From the NCBI GenBank assembly GCA_916610825.1, contig OU744446.1, positions 34,267,436 through 34,331,435 on the forward strand: DNA of 64,000 nucleotides, written 5' to 3'. Positions 1-14,070 of the stretch are shown piece after piece (the first letter of the stretch is position 1; the number at the start of each line of letters is the position of its first letter). The DNA comes from Haliclystus octoradiatus (lineage: Eukaryota > Cnidaria > Staurozoa > Stauromedusae > Haliclystidae). The translations under genes were made by a program, and so were the position numbers. The notes under the pieces are model-generated. The model was not told where the DNA came from, did no database searches, and was given only the letters and a program-made list of their open reading frames with translations.

Positions 1-1034
1 CGCTGAATCTGATAATACATTCCGGATGCATACTAAATAAACTGCACAACTAAACTTATCATTTTTTTAAACTGCTTTAATGTCAAACGATATTATTGTA
101 CATCATTTCATCAACGAAAAAGTTTCATTTCAGGCAAAGTTTACATCAAATATTTCTGTTAATGGTATATCTTGCCTTTTTTCCAAAGTCATCACATCAT
201 GACATTATAATGTCATAAAAAAATTTAGTTACTAATAATTTATGAAGTTCTTGTAAATTGTGGGATTGGGCGCATTGTGCTTAATGACATGGACGCCGTC
301 TTACTCAAATGCTCGATCCAGTCTCATTTTATAGACCTTTGGTATGAAAGAGAGTTCTAGTTGGGGCGGGAGCTCGGGACTGGTTATTTCCTCCGCACTC
401 TATATGTAATGATCTCTAAACACAAATAAAATCTAAACAAACACTGGTTTATAGGCTATTGCTTCATCGTCCTTGCTACAATGTTTTTTCTCGCCTTTGG
501 CTGATTATTAATCCCAGTGGGATCACAGTATATAACTACGTTTAAACGACGGAATTCTAATTCGTTACAATCTCGTGCTGTATAATTATATTTGCGACAT
601 TCTTTTGAACTTTACTATGAAAAATTGTTAAGAAAAAAATTTGTCGTGCGTGGCAAAGTAAAATGTGCCCAATATTCGTCAAGTGGAAATCCGCCATAAG
701 ACGGTAAGCTATTTCGAATTATGATGCGCTTGAGGCGACAGTCGCCGGTGATCTGCGATCGATTATACCACATGTGCAATATTCAGTACACGATCGCCGA
801 CAAGTGTCGCCGGTCCATCCCGATTCGAATTAGAAACCAGGCTTTACTGTATTTAATTCAATTAATAGATTATCAAAAGGGTTATCTTATTTATTTGATT
901 ACTGGTGCTTATGGTATAATCTATACTGTACTGGTTTCAGTCTTTTTAGCATTGAATCATTCTATCTACGTGTAAATCGTATATCCTCATTTTCTGAATG
1001 CTTCTTAGTTGTAGATATCGAAAATATAGAATAT

Positions 1035-1348
<314 letters not shown>

Positions 1349-2061
1349 TTTATTCATCATTTCAACTTGTATTGTATCTAGTATATGTACGTAAAATACA
1401 TGGTGCTACGTAAAATATAGTAGTAACTTAACATGTGCATGTTTTACAAAATGGTTTACATAATAATTATACATAAGAACCTTAACAGATTTCAATAAAA
1501 AATAGACAGTTGAAAAATTAAAACTATTGTTAGCTGGTTCCAAAATTTATTAGTTTTGGACTTCATATTTTTTTTTTATGTTTTGAAATCCATGCGACTT
1601 GCTTCAAAGTAAGTCAAATTTCTGAAAGCACAAGATCAATTCTTCAAAACTATGAAGCATTATAAATTTAATCCCAGAAGGTTTACAATCGAACAACACA
1701 GTTCCCGGAAGATCAAAACTTTTGTAAAACCCTGACTGTATATAATAACTACAAAGCTTATCAGAATCTTCTTTGACGCACAATTGATAAGAAAAGTCAA
1801 GCAATTGAATTACTAAAAAAATAATCAAGTTAACACCAACGGTTATAAGTCAAAATCACGTCAGAATCAATCAGTTATTTCAAAGATATGTTTTATTAGA
1901 ATTCTCCTATATTGCATCACTAAAAAAAGTCTGATTCCAACCTCAAAATTTACCTCTAATTTGTTGTTTATCCATTACTCAAAATTAATCACGAACCTAG
2001 ATATAAAAAGGCCTTACATGCGTCCAGAGATAAATTGTGCCTGATAAATTCGTGTCTTTGA

Positions 2062-2277
2062 CAGTGTCCGACAAAACGTTTTACCTTCTGCAAACCTCAA
2101 CTTTTCAGATAAACGTTAGAGTAATTTTACTGACATAAAAACGTAAAATTGAAATTTTATTTCTCATATTTTTCAAATTAGTTCAGCTTTATACCCAGTA
2201 TTTTCTCTTTTCCTTCTGAATTTTGCTAGCCTTCCGCAAACCAGGTTTCCAAGTTTCCAGACTTTGTCGGACCCTGG
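2062..2277 (-). mobile_element. hAT-type MITE, family A (about 215 bp)
   Basis: The left end reads CAGTGTCCGACAAA and the right end is its inverted counterpart, TTTGTCGGACCCTG. Flanks GTCTTTGA and CTCTTTGA match at 7 of 8 bases, as an aged 8-bp target duplication. The same sequence in opposite orientation is at 42924-43138 and a third copy at 32455-32661. No coding capacity. Confidence 0.8.
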
Positions 2278-5200
2278 CTCTTTGATTTGGAAAGTTGTAT
2301 TCTATTTTTGTTGTTGTTGTACATTAGTGTTAATATATTAAGCTATTAATTATGTTATTGGTATTATGATTTGTATTGACGAAGAATGCATTTTAAAATA
2401 ACCGGCAGAAAGTATTTTGAAAATTCTATTATTTTTGTGCCAATCTTAATGTCCTTACTTGGCTATTAGTAGTTGAATTAACATTATTATATTATTAGCT
2501 AACTATATAAGTATGCATTTTTGAACTATAACATGAGAGCGTTTTTGACGACATTTCTTCCATCCTGCTTTCTACAGTGGTTGTTAAATACATGACATCT
2601 GGATTTAAACAATGCATTTAAGACGAGTTGATCTTCTCAAATTCATACGATCAACTTTATAATTTCTTTAGACATGTAAATGACGATCTATAAAGAATAG
2701 AAAGGTTGACCAACTCTCTCTTTATATATACAGTACATGCTGTATTATTATTATTATTATTAAATGTGTTGCAATGCTTGCGCATGTTTTCATATGGACG
2801 TGTGTACGATAGTCTACGGATGTATTGATGTTTGATCGTATGTAGTACATGGTACGGTTTATACAACATTTATCAAGACATTGTTGAAATTTAATTAATG
2901 ATATGCTTTGTTAGCGGCATATGATTTAACACGACTATCAAGAGATATCAGGTGGTGGTACTTAATAGATATTCATATATTTATAGAACGGTGGGTTTTG
3001 GTGGTGTTAAATCTAACTGAAAGGACGTACCTCAATCGATTGTTCATTGGAGAAAATCTGCGTTGGATTTTGTATTGAGTCGGAAACAATAGGGTGGATC
3101 TAGCGTTTCGTTTATATTTTGTTCGAGACAAAAAAAAAATCTCATTTTCAGAAAACATTCGCGTTTGTGGTGCTCGTGTGTGCTTGTTGAATTTATATAT
3201 ATTTGGAATAACAGGACTCGCGCGTGAATCTATAAACCACAAATTGTGATCACACATAAAATTAACAATCATCGCCGCCCACGACTATTATTACAACTGG
3301 TTTCTTCGCATCTTCTTCTAACATTTGATATATATATATTTTGATCATCTCATCGGTTGATAATCAAATCAGTGGCGTTATATACTTGTGATTTAAAAGT
3401 CTTATGAGAGGTGGTATGTGATATGGCTACTGAAGAATTATGTTTAATATGTTGGTAAGAGATGTTATTATCATCATGAATAAATGTGTTACTATTATAA
3501 TTTCTTATTATATACATAGTATCATTTACATACATCATAAAGGTTTCTCTACACATGTGTGACGTGACTGCTTCTCTATAAAACCTGATTTGATTCATAT
3601 CATTCTGTTTATTTCTATTGTATGATGTCAAAAAAATGTGATGATTTTTTTGTTGTTGTTATTTTTGTTTACATATCATTGATTTTTATCGCATGTCTGT
3701 TTTGTATTGATACTTCCATCGTTGTAGATGTTTGTCTATAACATTGTATGTATATGTTCTGTATTTCAATGTTATTTATTCTGGGATTGCTATACATATA
3801 TTAAGCTGATTGTACTTGATGATGTTTGATGGTGATGTCTAACTGCAGCTGGTTAACAATACTATTTGCTTTTTATAATATTTCTTCTAAGTAATCACAT
3901 ACATAGGTTTACTTTTCATTTACTATATATGTGGGATCCAACTACATATGTTTTAATTAGGATGAAAATACTGAAATCCTCTCTTGTAGTCTCTTTATAG
4001 TTTTCGTGTTTTCTAACACCTAGCCTTTTTATCTTATATATGTACTTTATGATCTGTGATCTATAGATCAGCTCTATTAGTTATTGATTATTGCTTTATT
4101 CGCATATGCTTTCATTCTCTTGTATTTCATGCATTCATGTTGACTGCTAGATTTCGATGCATAATCTGTTGTTTCCAGTTACTTTATATCATCGTGTTCT
4201 GACACTGTTTGTTCTCTCAACATTACATCTGTATGTCATCTGTATGTCACAGTATCTTCTATCTATCTTATACTATATTATATATGTGATGTTCATTTTG
4301 AATATCATGTTGTCCTTATTAGACGATCTATTTATTCTAATTGGCATAAATCATTATGTTTGACGTATTTACATATATTTCTAATGTTGTATACATATAT
4401 ACACCTCTGTTATATTAATTATTAACAAATTTTAGTCTCCATGGGTATGTTGTACAGTCTCTCTATCGTCTAATCATCTTAAATCTGATCTATCGTGTGT
4501 CAAATTGTACTCTATACCACACTCCCTGATTGCTACATCTTTTGTGTGCAAATGGGTGTCGGTTTACACATTCATGAGATTTTCAAAAGTACCTCCATTT
4601 TTATCTTTCTTCGATACATGTGTATGTGAATGTATATGTGTAAATGTTGTCAGTGAATTCTATTTTAACAACTGTGTTGCGGTAAACTCTGTTGTTTTTG
4701 TTCTGCACTCAACCGCGTTTCCACACTCTATATGTTCCCTTATTGTATTTATTTTATTCTTTTCTATCGATGGAATTCAATTTGAGCACTGTACCCTATT
4801 TTATTGTTTTAATGCATGAATAATTAATGGGTGATCTTAACTCAACCACTATAACATTTAAATTCAAACATTTAGAGACTCAACATAAACAATAGTGATT
4901 TATTCGATAACGCTTATACTTGTGTTTTGAAGTAAATGCTATACGCTCCATTTCTGAATAATTTGTAATATCGCATAAATTAAAATATTGGCAATATATA
5001 ATCGAATCATATAATTAGTAATTATTTAGCCTACGTACCTCACTCAAAAAACAAACAGTTTTCGTTAAGAATTAACCTTACATGTATATATCATCTTCAT
5101 TTGTATCATACATCACGTTCTTGTAAAACTTAATTGGAAGCAAAAATATGCTAGTTTGCTTGTAGACCCTTTGTGGCTCAGGCCCTTTCTTGTCTTGTGC

Positions 5201-6053
5201 AAAAACGTCTTGATTCAAGTAAAACAATACAGTCCATATTACAGTCCCGTGAAAAAGAGCTCCAAGCCTATCAGGTGCTGAAGAAATGATGATGATGATG
5301 ATGAATATAGTACATGTTCAACTCTCAAGTGTTTTTGTCTTGTAAATCCTGATTGCTTGAATATTGGACATTGGTCATGTTTCACTTGAACCAAGAAATG
5401 TTTATCTCAAAACAAGCGAAGCAAACTTGAAACTACAAGCAACAAAATCCTATTGCAATAATTGAAATTTTCCTATGTAGAGTTCCCATTGTAGGGATGG
5501 CTATTTATTATATAATGTTTGACATATATTAATTTATGAGTTTTGAACGTGAAACGATTTTCAATGTATTTATCTTTACACAGAATATCAACACAACTAA
5601 TTTCTCACAACATTTCAACATAATTTCTTGTGCCATTATGAAATTAATATTTTATTAATTATAAAATATTTATCTTTACATGGTTTTTAGTCTCTACGGA
5701 GAGACATTTGATTCTTGTATGAAATAGTTAACTTGATTCCAGGTATTTTTCACTTGTTTTGAATTAAACGTTCTTGTTTATGTTCCACTTTGAAGTTTGA
5801 ACACATTTACATGTTTGGCATCAACAAGAACGTTTACTTCGGAATGATAAAATGAAAAGCCCGAAAAATACATTGAATCAAGTAAAATATTCTAAAGAAG
5901 AAGTTTGTAAGCACCAGTATTAAGTTCTACCATTAGAGAATTGGTTTAGAAATGACTATTACTATATAATGAGATTTATCTATCATCTATTCGATACATT
6001 AAATATATAATGTTCTCATATAATAAAAGGAGTCAAAGACTACACATTCATAA

Positions 6054-6093
6054 TTGTTACTAATAGTTTCATGCTTACGCAATCATCAGACAA
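6054..6093 (-). ncRNA. Type I hammerhead ribozyme (left arm, minus strand)
   Basis: Read on the minus strand the order is: helix I strand TTGT; core CTGATGA; helix II TGC/GCA closed by the GNRA-type loop GTAA with a U-U pair at its base; core GAA; helix III ACT/AGT with loop ATT; cleavage-site A; and helix I closing strand ACAA. All conserved core positions of the hammerhead family (CUGANGA, GAA and UH before helix I) are present. Self-cleavage is predicted, not shown. Confidence 0.88.
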
Positions 6094-6121
6094 ATAAACA
6101 TCAGTTCATAAATAAGTTTAT

Positions 6122-6161
6122 TTGTCTGATGATTGCGTAAGCATGAAACTATTAATAACAA
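6122..6161 (+). ncRNA. Type I hammerhead ribozyme (right arm, plus strand)
   Basis: This is the inverted counterpart of the copy at 6054-6093 with the same CTGATGA core, GTAA-capped helix II and GAA core. Helix III reads ACT/AAT, so one pair is lost and activity may be reduced compared with its partner. Confidence 0.8.
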
Positions 6162-6200
6162 TTATGAATGTGTAGTCTTTGACTCCTTTTATTATATTTA

Positions 6201-6224
6201 GCTCTGTCAAATGATATCGAGCAC
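6201..6224 (+). repeat. GCTC/GAGC stem-loop beside the hairpin
   Basis: GCTCTG and CGAGCAC flank an 11-nt spacer and can pair as a small stem-loop starting 4 nt after the long hairpin. The same module, on the opposite strand, lies beside three hairpins in Ras intron 2 (40561-40583, 40794-40822, 41106-41131). Confidence 0.7.
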
Positions 6225-6449
6225 TATTTTTTGCTATTAGATAATATCTAATAATGTTCTCATATATACATTACTTTTGGGAGCCAGGGAGTTGTGTCAC
6301 TACACATTTTCATCCTGTAAGGACGCACTTCGTGACGTCACTAAGGTGTTTCATTTAAAATTATGTCATGAATTTTATAGGGTCTTTTAAGGAGTCAAAA
6401 AACTTGCCTAGTTTAATTTTTTTTTGTTATCATGTTTTTTGTTACGTAG

Positions 6450-9400
6450 GGCTCGCGGTCGCGGTTTTGACCCAATCGATGATGGTTACATGGATTCGTA
6501 TGATGATTTTGGTGGCAATCAAGGTTCATTTGGTGCAGTAGGTTCACGTGGCCGACCAAGAGGTCGCTCATCATCGGGATCAAGTCGTGGCTCAAACGGT
6601 GGCCGACAAAAGCCCGATAATCGTATGGTTGTTAGTAACAGTTCAACTGGTCATAGTATTCACATGCGAGGTCTTCCATTTGAAGCAAGCGATAATGATA
6701 TCTATCAATTCTTATCGCCGTTAAATCCCGTCAGTGTACGGTTATTAAGAGAACCAAATGGTCGTGCTAAAGGTGAAGCTGATGTTGATTTCGTTAGTCA
6801 TGAAGATGCTGCCGCTGCTATGCAGAAAGATAGACAAAATATTGGTGAGCTTTTCAGACGAAATCTTGCCAATTTATTCTGTACCGCTGTTATGACGACG
6901 ATTACCGATTATGAACTGTACGATGCAAATGTGCAATGTTTTCCCCCGTTTTTTTTTTCAAGGGGGGACATGTCCAACTTCTGTCCATTGCGATTTTCAA
7001 ATTTCGTTTGAAGTTTAGTGTTTGCTTACATTTCGAGATTGTTGGGGCAATCTTTGAAATTTCTAAGTTTGTAATGTGTATGCTTCTTATTGGGAAACTT
7101 TCAAGCTTTGATCTGCATTAAGAGGACAACCTGACCGGGGTACTTGTCGAAAACCAAATAAATACAAAGCCGTGAATTCGAACAAGTTCGAAAACGGCTA
7201 TCAACTTTATCTGCTAGTTCTATAATCTACCACTTTAAAACAGCACGTGCATGTTCTCGCTCTGCTGGACTCTTCACTGCATATTACACTGATACTCGAG
7301 TTGTGCTAAAGTTTTTTGCTGACAAGAGTTCTCGATAATCCTGCTAATGAAAGGTTTTCTTTCCTTTTCTACGATATCGGCTTTCTCAACATATCGACTG
7401 TAGATGTTACACAAATTGCAACCAGGTGTATTGATTTAAATTGACCATAAACATAAAAACGGACATTGTTGATTACTGTGTTTGTACGTGTTTATATTTT
7501 CGTAAATCGCTGTTTTTTAAATCCACCATCTCAATAGTGTTCATGTTTTATGTATATTAATAACAGTTATTGCATGCAGCTGTTCTAACGCATGCGTGTT
7601 AGCTTAAAATCACACTCGCACACACACGCGATTTTAAATCTCTTCGGATTAATAATAAGCAAATCGTTTACTAAAAGGAATTATAATTTAAGAAAATAAC
7701 AGCATTGCGCTAGCTGTGTGAGATATTTACGGATTTTTAATTATACTGCGTTTATCTTTGGCGCCAAGACATCTATAAAATATTAAGAATGTAATGACTG
7801 AAGTCCGTGTAGGTGGATTGACTGGGCCAGCTCTCTCTCTGATATACCACAATTTAATGAGTGGAGTTGTTTTAAGCGGTTGAACTATATATCAAATTCA
7901 TCATAACATGTAATGGAATCTTGATGATTGCATCTTTGTTTTATAAGAACATTGAGATTCAAATTGCTAAATATCTAAGAACAAATTAATTAAGAACAGT
8001 TCGAAGCTCATTTTTTTTCGAAGCAGTTTTTTTTTTTCAAAATCTTAACAAGCTAACGAAAGCTACTAAAGTAAAGTATAGATAAAACTGAAATAGAGTA
8101 AAGTATATGATATAAGACATTAGATTTAGATAAAAACCAAAGTTCTGAATTAAGAATAACTTGAAGCTCAGATCGTGAAAAATATAAACACCAATGCTCA
8201 ACCAATAGTTACTATAGTCCGGTCCGAAGCATAGTTTATAGAGACAAACCCTTGTCTATCTTGTAACCCTGGGTTTGTCTCTATAAACTATGTCCGAAGT
8301 CCTTATATAAAAAAGTTTCTATCACTGCTGTGTCTCACACATCATTTTCCTTTCTTTCGGTATAAGTGTGTTGGAATTCTAATCAAACAAAATTTTAAAT
8401 TCAGCAATAGCAGGCTTCAATAAGAAGACAATATTGATCATTAAAAAACCGTCTGAATTTTGAACTAGCTTTCTATAAACCATGTTCGCGTGTACTTTGT
8501 GATCGCCTGACAAGCTCGATAATCAGTTGGTGTTTTTCTAAGTTTGAGTTAGTAGTAGTTGGATATGATACCTTGTCATGTTGCCTTAATGTTGTTGTAT
8601 AGGACGTAGCGACTGTTGATTTGACGTCATGAATGACATCCGGTAAAGATCGATGTTGGATTGCATCGTTCTATTTTACGTTCTTCTCTTTCATGGCTTG
8701 AGATTATTTTTCTTTAAAACTCCAAGAAATCTGAATCATATTAGAACTAATTACTTACCAATACTGTTAATTTTCATTATCCATCTATGAAGATTTCAAA
8801 GATTGGATTGTTTCCTAATTTGAATTTCGAATCGGATTGAATCGGATTGAATCGATTCAAATCAAGTGCATCATCAACTAGTGGTACTATTCATTAAAGT
8901 TTGAAGGGACATGACTGAGAACATTTCATGGATTTTGTGTTTTTGTTCTCAGTTTTATGCCCCCGTTATAAATATCTTAATGCTTCCAAAAACACGTAAT
9001 ACTATATTCCAACGTCAAAAGGTACCCATAGTCTCGCTCGCCCATACAAGGACATATTCTGTGCTGAAATCAGATGCTTTTATTAATAGTTGAAAATTTC
9101 ATCCTATATGTTAATTAGTGTCCTTATTATATTTATATATTATTTGTGAACCTATTACAATATATTTGATTTGAAAGTGGCCACAAATGAAGCGCTGATG
9201 AGTTCATATTTTTTGCTAAAAACTTCTAAACTTTATATTTGCTCCAGGTTTGATCGAGAAATTGTGACTGACTCTGATCTTACGTACACCTTCAAGATGG
9301 GACTCCACTATACTGGATAGCCATTCGAGCGTATTGATTATCATACCGGTTAGGCGTTCAAAATACACTATACCAAAGTAATATAATATGCCAGGGCTTC

Positions 9401-10758
9401 TCTATAGCCGAGCAAAATCTGCTCGGTTACGAACGTGGGGTAAAAATTGGTCCGGTACGAATTACCGAAAAACGCGAAGTGATTCGATCTGTGTATTCGT
9501 CAGAGTTGTGATAGTGTATTCCAACAAATACTTATCCGGTACGATTTCTATCCGGTATAGTAGAATTCCCACGTCAATTGCAAATTTTTAATCCACTGAC
9601 GTATAGTAGTAGATTTTTTCAAAGATTTCCGTTTGTTTATTTCGCAGGTCATCGCTATATCGAGTTATTTCTTCAATCTTCCCCTGGTGGTTCATCGTCA
9701 TGGAAACAAGGCGGTGGTAACGGTGGTGGTAGTAGTAGCGGTTACGGTGGTCCATCCCGTGGTGGTAATAACTACGGCATGAATCGTGGTGGTAGTGGTG
9801 GTGGTGGTAGAAATGACAACCGTGGCTTTGATGGCCCAGCTGGCTATAAAGGTGCGATCCTATAATGTTGCTTTCAAATGTTGTTGAACTAGGATATGAG
9901 AAAGTAGAGGGTTGAGTAAATGTTTGTAATTCCAGTAAACTTTTTGGAAACCCAAGCTAACTGAAATAAGTTACTATAAGCGGAAAAGTGGAGCTTTTTA
10001 TATCATCAGTGCCAATAATTATATTCCTGACAGGTTGAACAAACATATTAAATATACATGTGCCCTTACTTATCGGTTAATCTATATTTCCATTTGATCT
10101 CCGAGTCATAATGAATACTTTCATTTGCTAGTAACGATTTTCACAACTAGGCGAGAACCTACATGGCATGCGTTAATTCAAAAATATCATTGTTTTCATA
10201 TTTTCAATATAATTTTTGTTTTTAGATTCAGGTTCACGTGGAGGTAGTTACGGTTCGTATGGTGGCGGTTATGGAGATGATCAAGGAATGAGACAAGGCT
10301 CTTACGGTGGTGATTCATACAGTGCCGGTAGCAGTAGTGGAATGTACCAAGAAAACAGTGGCTACAGTCAAGGTGGCCGTGGCGGTAATGATTACAACAA
10401 CCAATCTGGCTACACTAATACCAATACTAGTTATAATCAACAGCAACCTATTGGAAGTGGTGCATCTTATCAAAACCAAGGTGCACCAACAACCGGTCAA
10501 AGAAGTTATGATCAAACCTCTGGTTATAGTCAAGCAACGAATCAAAATGATTACAGTGCCAATACAACTGGTCAATATGCGACCAATTATCAAAGTGCTA
10601 CTGCTGTTGCACCTGCTGCTACCAATAGCTACTCTAATCAAGCAACAACAGGGGGATATAGCCAAGCCCCAGCAGCTGGTGGTACCTATTCAAATGATGC
10701 TAGTGGATACAGTAATATGACTGGAACAAACAACTTCTTTGGACAAACAACATATTGA
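6450..10758 (+). CDS. hnRNP H/F-family RNA-binding protein, C-terminal exons (5' part outside window)
   Basis: Three exons are supported: 6450-6844, 9648-9851 and 10226-10758 (TGA stop). Phases agree throughout, giving about 376 residues. The first exon carries an RG-rich linker and then a quasi-RRM starting [18 protein letters not shown] and continuing through [17 protein letters not shown]; it is completed by [12 protein letters not shown] at the second exon. This is the third qRRM of vertebrate hnRNP H/F almost motif for motif. The family binds G-rich RNA through such domains and regulates splicing and polyadenylation in the nucleus. The remainder (second half of exon 2 and exon 3) is Gly/Tyr/Ser/Gln-rich and low in complexity, as in the family's GY-rich tail. 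qRRM1 and qRRM2 were not found, so the model is 5'-partial. The exact paralogue (H, F or an invertebrate pro-orthologue) cannot be decided. Confidence 0.93.
8222..8299. repeat. Short perfect hairpin with flanking direct repeat
   Basis: Two 22-nt arms, around 8230-8251 and 8271-8292, are perfect reverse complements (arm core ATAGTTTATAGAGACAAACC) separated by about 19 nt. The motif GTCCGAAG lies directly outside both arms. It sits in the hnRNP H intron between 6844 and 9648. It could be a tiny foldback insertion with a target duplication, or a pre-miRNA-like hairpin; the direct repeat favours the first. Confidence 0.75.
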
Positions 10759-11064
10759 AGGGGATATGGCTATACATGTGGGATTGTGGGAAAAGTTTTG
10801 ACCAAGATAATTGTGTACAAAGCTTACTTTTCAATCTCTTTTATGTTAAACTTATAACTTTGCATCATGAAAAGGATTGATTTAAGTTGGACTTTATATA
10901 TAGTAGGGTTTTTGTTCGCTCATTATTTTGAGTGTAGATTTTTTGCTGACTTATACTTGGGAAATATTCTGGTTTTCAACATCAACAAATATATGTAAAC
11001 GAAATATATATATTATGGGAAATATAGACATACATGTTTAGAAAAACAAAAAGTAATATGTAAA

Positions 11065-11070
11065 AATAAA
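11065..11070 (+). terminator. Polyadenylation signal AATAAA, hnRNP H
   Basis: This is a canonical hexamer about 300 nt after the stop codon at 10758, in an AT-rich 3' UTR. Confidence 0.5.
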
Positions 11071-14070
11071 GAAGATATTATTAATATTATGGGGATGGTA
11101 TTAAATATTAGATGGATTTACATATGTTGCTAGAATTTTACAGTTATTTCTTTTTTTCTGGTTAAAAAAAAAATCTGTTATGTTATTATTTAGTTTGTTG
11201 TTTGTATGTGTTTGTTTTTGCTCTGTTTTATTTCTTATTTATTGATATTCATTAAAAAGTCAAATCGTTTCACTATGTTTAAAATGTTTCATGAATTATT
11301 TTAAAGAGACTCGACGAAAGAAGGGCGCTCATAGTTATTTCGTTTCGAAGGTTAGATCAAATTTGATGAAGATAAATTTTTCAAATAACACTCATACGGG
11401 TGTAGAAATGAAATTGGTCCTTTGAAAAAAGATAAGATTTCTTCAATACTATATGCATTTTTCTAAAATGTTACTCCCCGATGGACTATTTGATGGAGTT
11501 ATCAAGCACAGAGTTACAGTATTAGCAATGCTGGCAATGTCGAGATGTCCGCATATACGTATTTCGTATCAAAAGTTTGACTACGCCCTAATAATTATTT
11601 ACAACTAGAAGAAATTCTTCGAATGACAATAATCAATGATGCTGACCGTTGCTAGATTTTGTACACTAACAATTCCTCTGTTCAAAATTGAATGTAAACT
11701 ATACCACTTTTTAATGAAAAATGATGCAGATGATCAGGTATCTTTGTATCTCAAATAAATACGTAAACTAATTCGATGCATAGATTTACTTAGATTTCTG
11801 AGTATTCGTATGGGGGAATACAATTAGAGATAGGTGGGCTCGTTTACACAAAATTTCAGGCTTCCAATTCCAACAAAGGCCAACAAAGCCACAAATCCAA
11901 GTAGATCAGTAATAGTCAGGATGTAAATCGAAATATCGAATGACATTTATGCTTCATTACTGGCACCGCTCTACAAACACAAGCGGACATCAAGGCTAGG
12001 GAGGCTGGTGGAACAAAACTAATGTTTTATAATTACCGTATTTGTTGCGAAACTATACTGAAAGCGTGATTTAAATAACTTTGTTTTATAAGCTGCTATT
12101 ATAAGCTAAGCTACAATACAATCAAAATGATGTGCTTTTGTACCGATTTTGTCGACAAATTCTCCTTTTACCCCCCCCCCCCCCTCCTCCAAATACATTC
12201 TGGCAACGGTCCTAGGATCAGGCGAAGCCAATTGTACACTAATAAAGAATATTGCATCAAACCTTGCACAAACGGTATCGGTTCAGACCCTTAGTAGATT
12301 CTCATGCGAATGTCGATGTTTTCCGATTCTCCAATCGTAATTGAAATCCGACTTGGGTACTCGGAATGTAAGGGAGGATCAATTACAGTGAAACCTGGAT
12401 ATAACAGTCAGCTATGAATGGCATATATGGTCTTTTTATACAGGGTTGATTTTAAATTGCAAGAGTGACCACCATGATATAAGGCAAATACAGGGAATTA
12501 CCACAACAACAATTTTATATTTTATATATTTTCTCATTTTTTAATTCCACTTATCAATACAGCCATTTACAAAATTAAGAAGAGAAGTATAATAAGCTAA
12601 ATTAAATACAATATTTTAAGCAAACAGTTTACAACTTAAAGATAAGGATATTTTATCGAGTGTTTTTTTTTAAATCGCTGGACTGTTTTTGAATTGACGA
12701 CATACTCAGGTAAAAAGTCCACCAAGGAATCACCCTATATATTACAGAACATATATGATTTGAACAGTTGAACTATTTAATCTAAATTTTTGCAGAGGAT
12801 ATAGTTTAATTAAATGGATGACCACGCAGAGCCATTGATGCAACGTATAAAATACGGGATAAAATAATTGTGTTTATAAAAATTATATTTATAAAATAAT
12901 AAAGTATATCTGCCAGCCAGAATACCGTATTGGTCTTAATTTGATATAATATTACTACAGTACCTAATAGATAATTTCGCATCTGCAAGTTAATGATGGA
13001 TTCCATAACCTTACATGTTACACAAGTGAGAGAGGTGGGGCAATAGTTGTGCTTCATAGAAGATTTACCTTTTTTAAATCGGTACGACTATAGCCGTTTA
13101 CTATATTGCCAAACGGTGACCAGTTAATAATGATAATTCATAGAGTCGCGATAAAGACGATAAAGGCATAGCTATTTCACTGGCGATTGTCTCCAAAAAT
13201 AGCGCCGAATAACCATCAGGTTAGTGGGAAGTTTTGCTTGGAAGGTGGCGTAGAGCTTTTAATAAATTTGAGATGGTAAAATGAATAAAATTGAGATTAT
13301 AATTCTGGAACATTTCCATCGTCTTCACTAAAAACACTCGTAAGTTACTCATTAAGAATAGTAGATTTCTGATAGTCATCAATCTTGAGGTCTTATCATG
13401 CATTACATATATTGACTGAAGACTGCGATTTTAGCTCAGATTTAAAAAATAATAAAAGCTTTTAGACATTGATACATTGTCTCAAAGAGACTATTCACAT
13501 AATGTTTTATACAATTGTTTGAGAGTTCTTACTAGCAAAGTATGCATATTGATGTTTCAGCATCAAATTGCGAATAGTTTCAAGATATCTTGATTTCTGT
13601 GAACTCTTAGATGTAGAAACATTAGAAATTTATAGAATTATCAAGATTAGTACACACTCTATCCCCAACGGAGTGAACAAACTATAGACAGGTGGTCATT
13701 GTATAGAGGTGAGGTATTATAACAAGTGGTCGCTGAATAGAGGTTATTATTATAAAAGGTTTGACTGCAGCGCGGAAGAAAATTTTGAATAACACTTCAG
13801 TCAAGATTCAATTTATATTCATCTATTATATATATTTATATATTTTACAACTAATTTCGACAAACATAAAATACAGATTCAAGCTAGCATATCAAAATAA
13901 ACTTTTTTCTGCTTGATTTTTTCTTCTGGTAATTGATGATCTTTTAAAAGTTGACTTAATTTCTGAGGTGTCCATGCCGTATTCGTAGTTTTATCAGCAC
14001 GATTTTTGAGCTAGGAAAAATAATAGTATAAAGCCATTAAAATATTAAAATTGCATTTCTGGCTGTTATG
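11071..14070. other. Intergenic stretch without a recognisable gene
   Basis: No exon or conserved protein was recognised. A poly-C run lies at about 12171-12184. Decayed pieces of the pogo/Tigger-like MITE family are visible around 12386-12480 (CAGTGAAACCTGG start) and 13685-13770. The rest is AT-rich with no obvious structure. Confidence 0.5.
12386..12480 (-). repeat. Decayed pogo/Tigger-like MITE fragment
   Basis: It starts TA-CAGTGAAACCTGGATATAA and continues with GGTTGATTTTAAATTGCAAG and GTGACCACC, matching the inverted form of the elements at 23998-24174 and 42123-42297. The far end is not clear. Confidence 0.5.

Larger units (their letters stand above)
6019..6196. repeat. Near-perfect long hairpin (81-bp arms, 16-nt loop)
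   Basis: The arms 6019-6099 and 6116-6196 are reverse complements with one mismatch visible. Each arm contains one hammerhead ribozyme in opposite orientation. Such similarity between arms implies either recent inverted duplication or ongoing correction between arms. Confidence 0.95.
6008..6266. mobile_element. Hammerhead-ribozyme hairpin element with 15-bp flanking direct repeats
   Basis: The direct repeat TAATGTTCTCATATA is present at 6008-6022 and again at 6252-6266. Between them lie a long hairpin (6019-6196), a GCTC/GAGC stem-loop (6201-6224) and the near-palindrome CTATTAGATAATATCTAATA (6234-6253). The same parts recur in Ras intron 2. A 15-bp duplication is in the range described for retroelement insertions, including Penelope-like elements; the family assignment is inference. 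Confidence 0.75.

Noticed and set aside
5270-5305. CTGAAGA near 5278 as a hammerhead core
   Set aside because: It runs into a GAT repeat with no GAAAC and no flanking helices.
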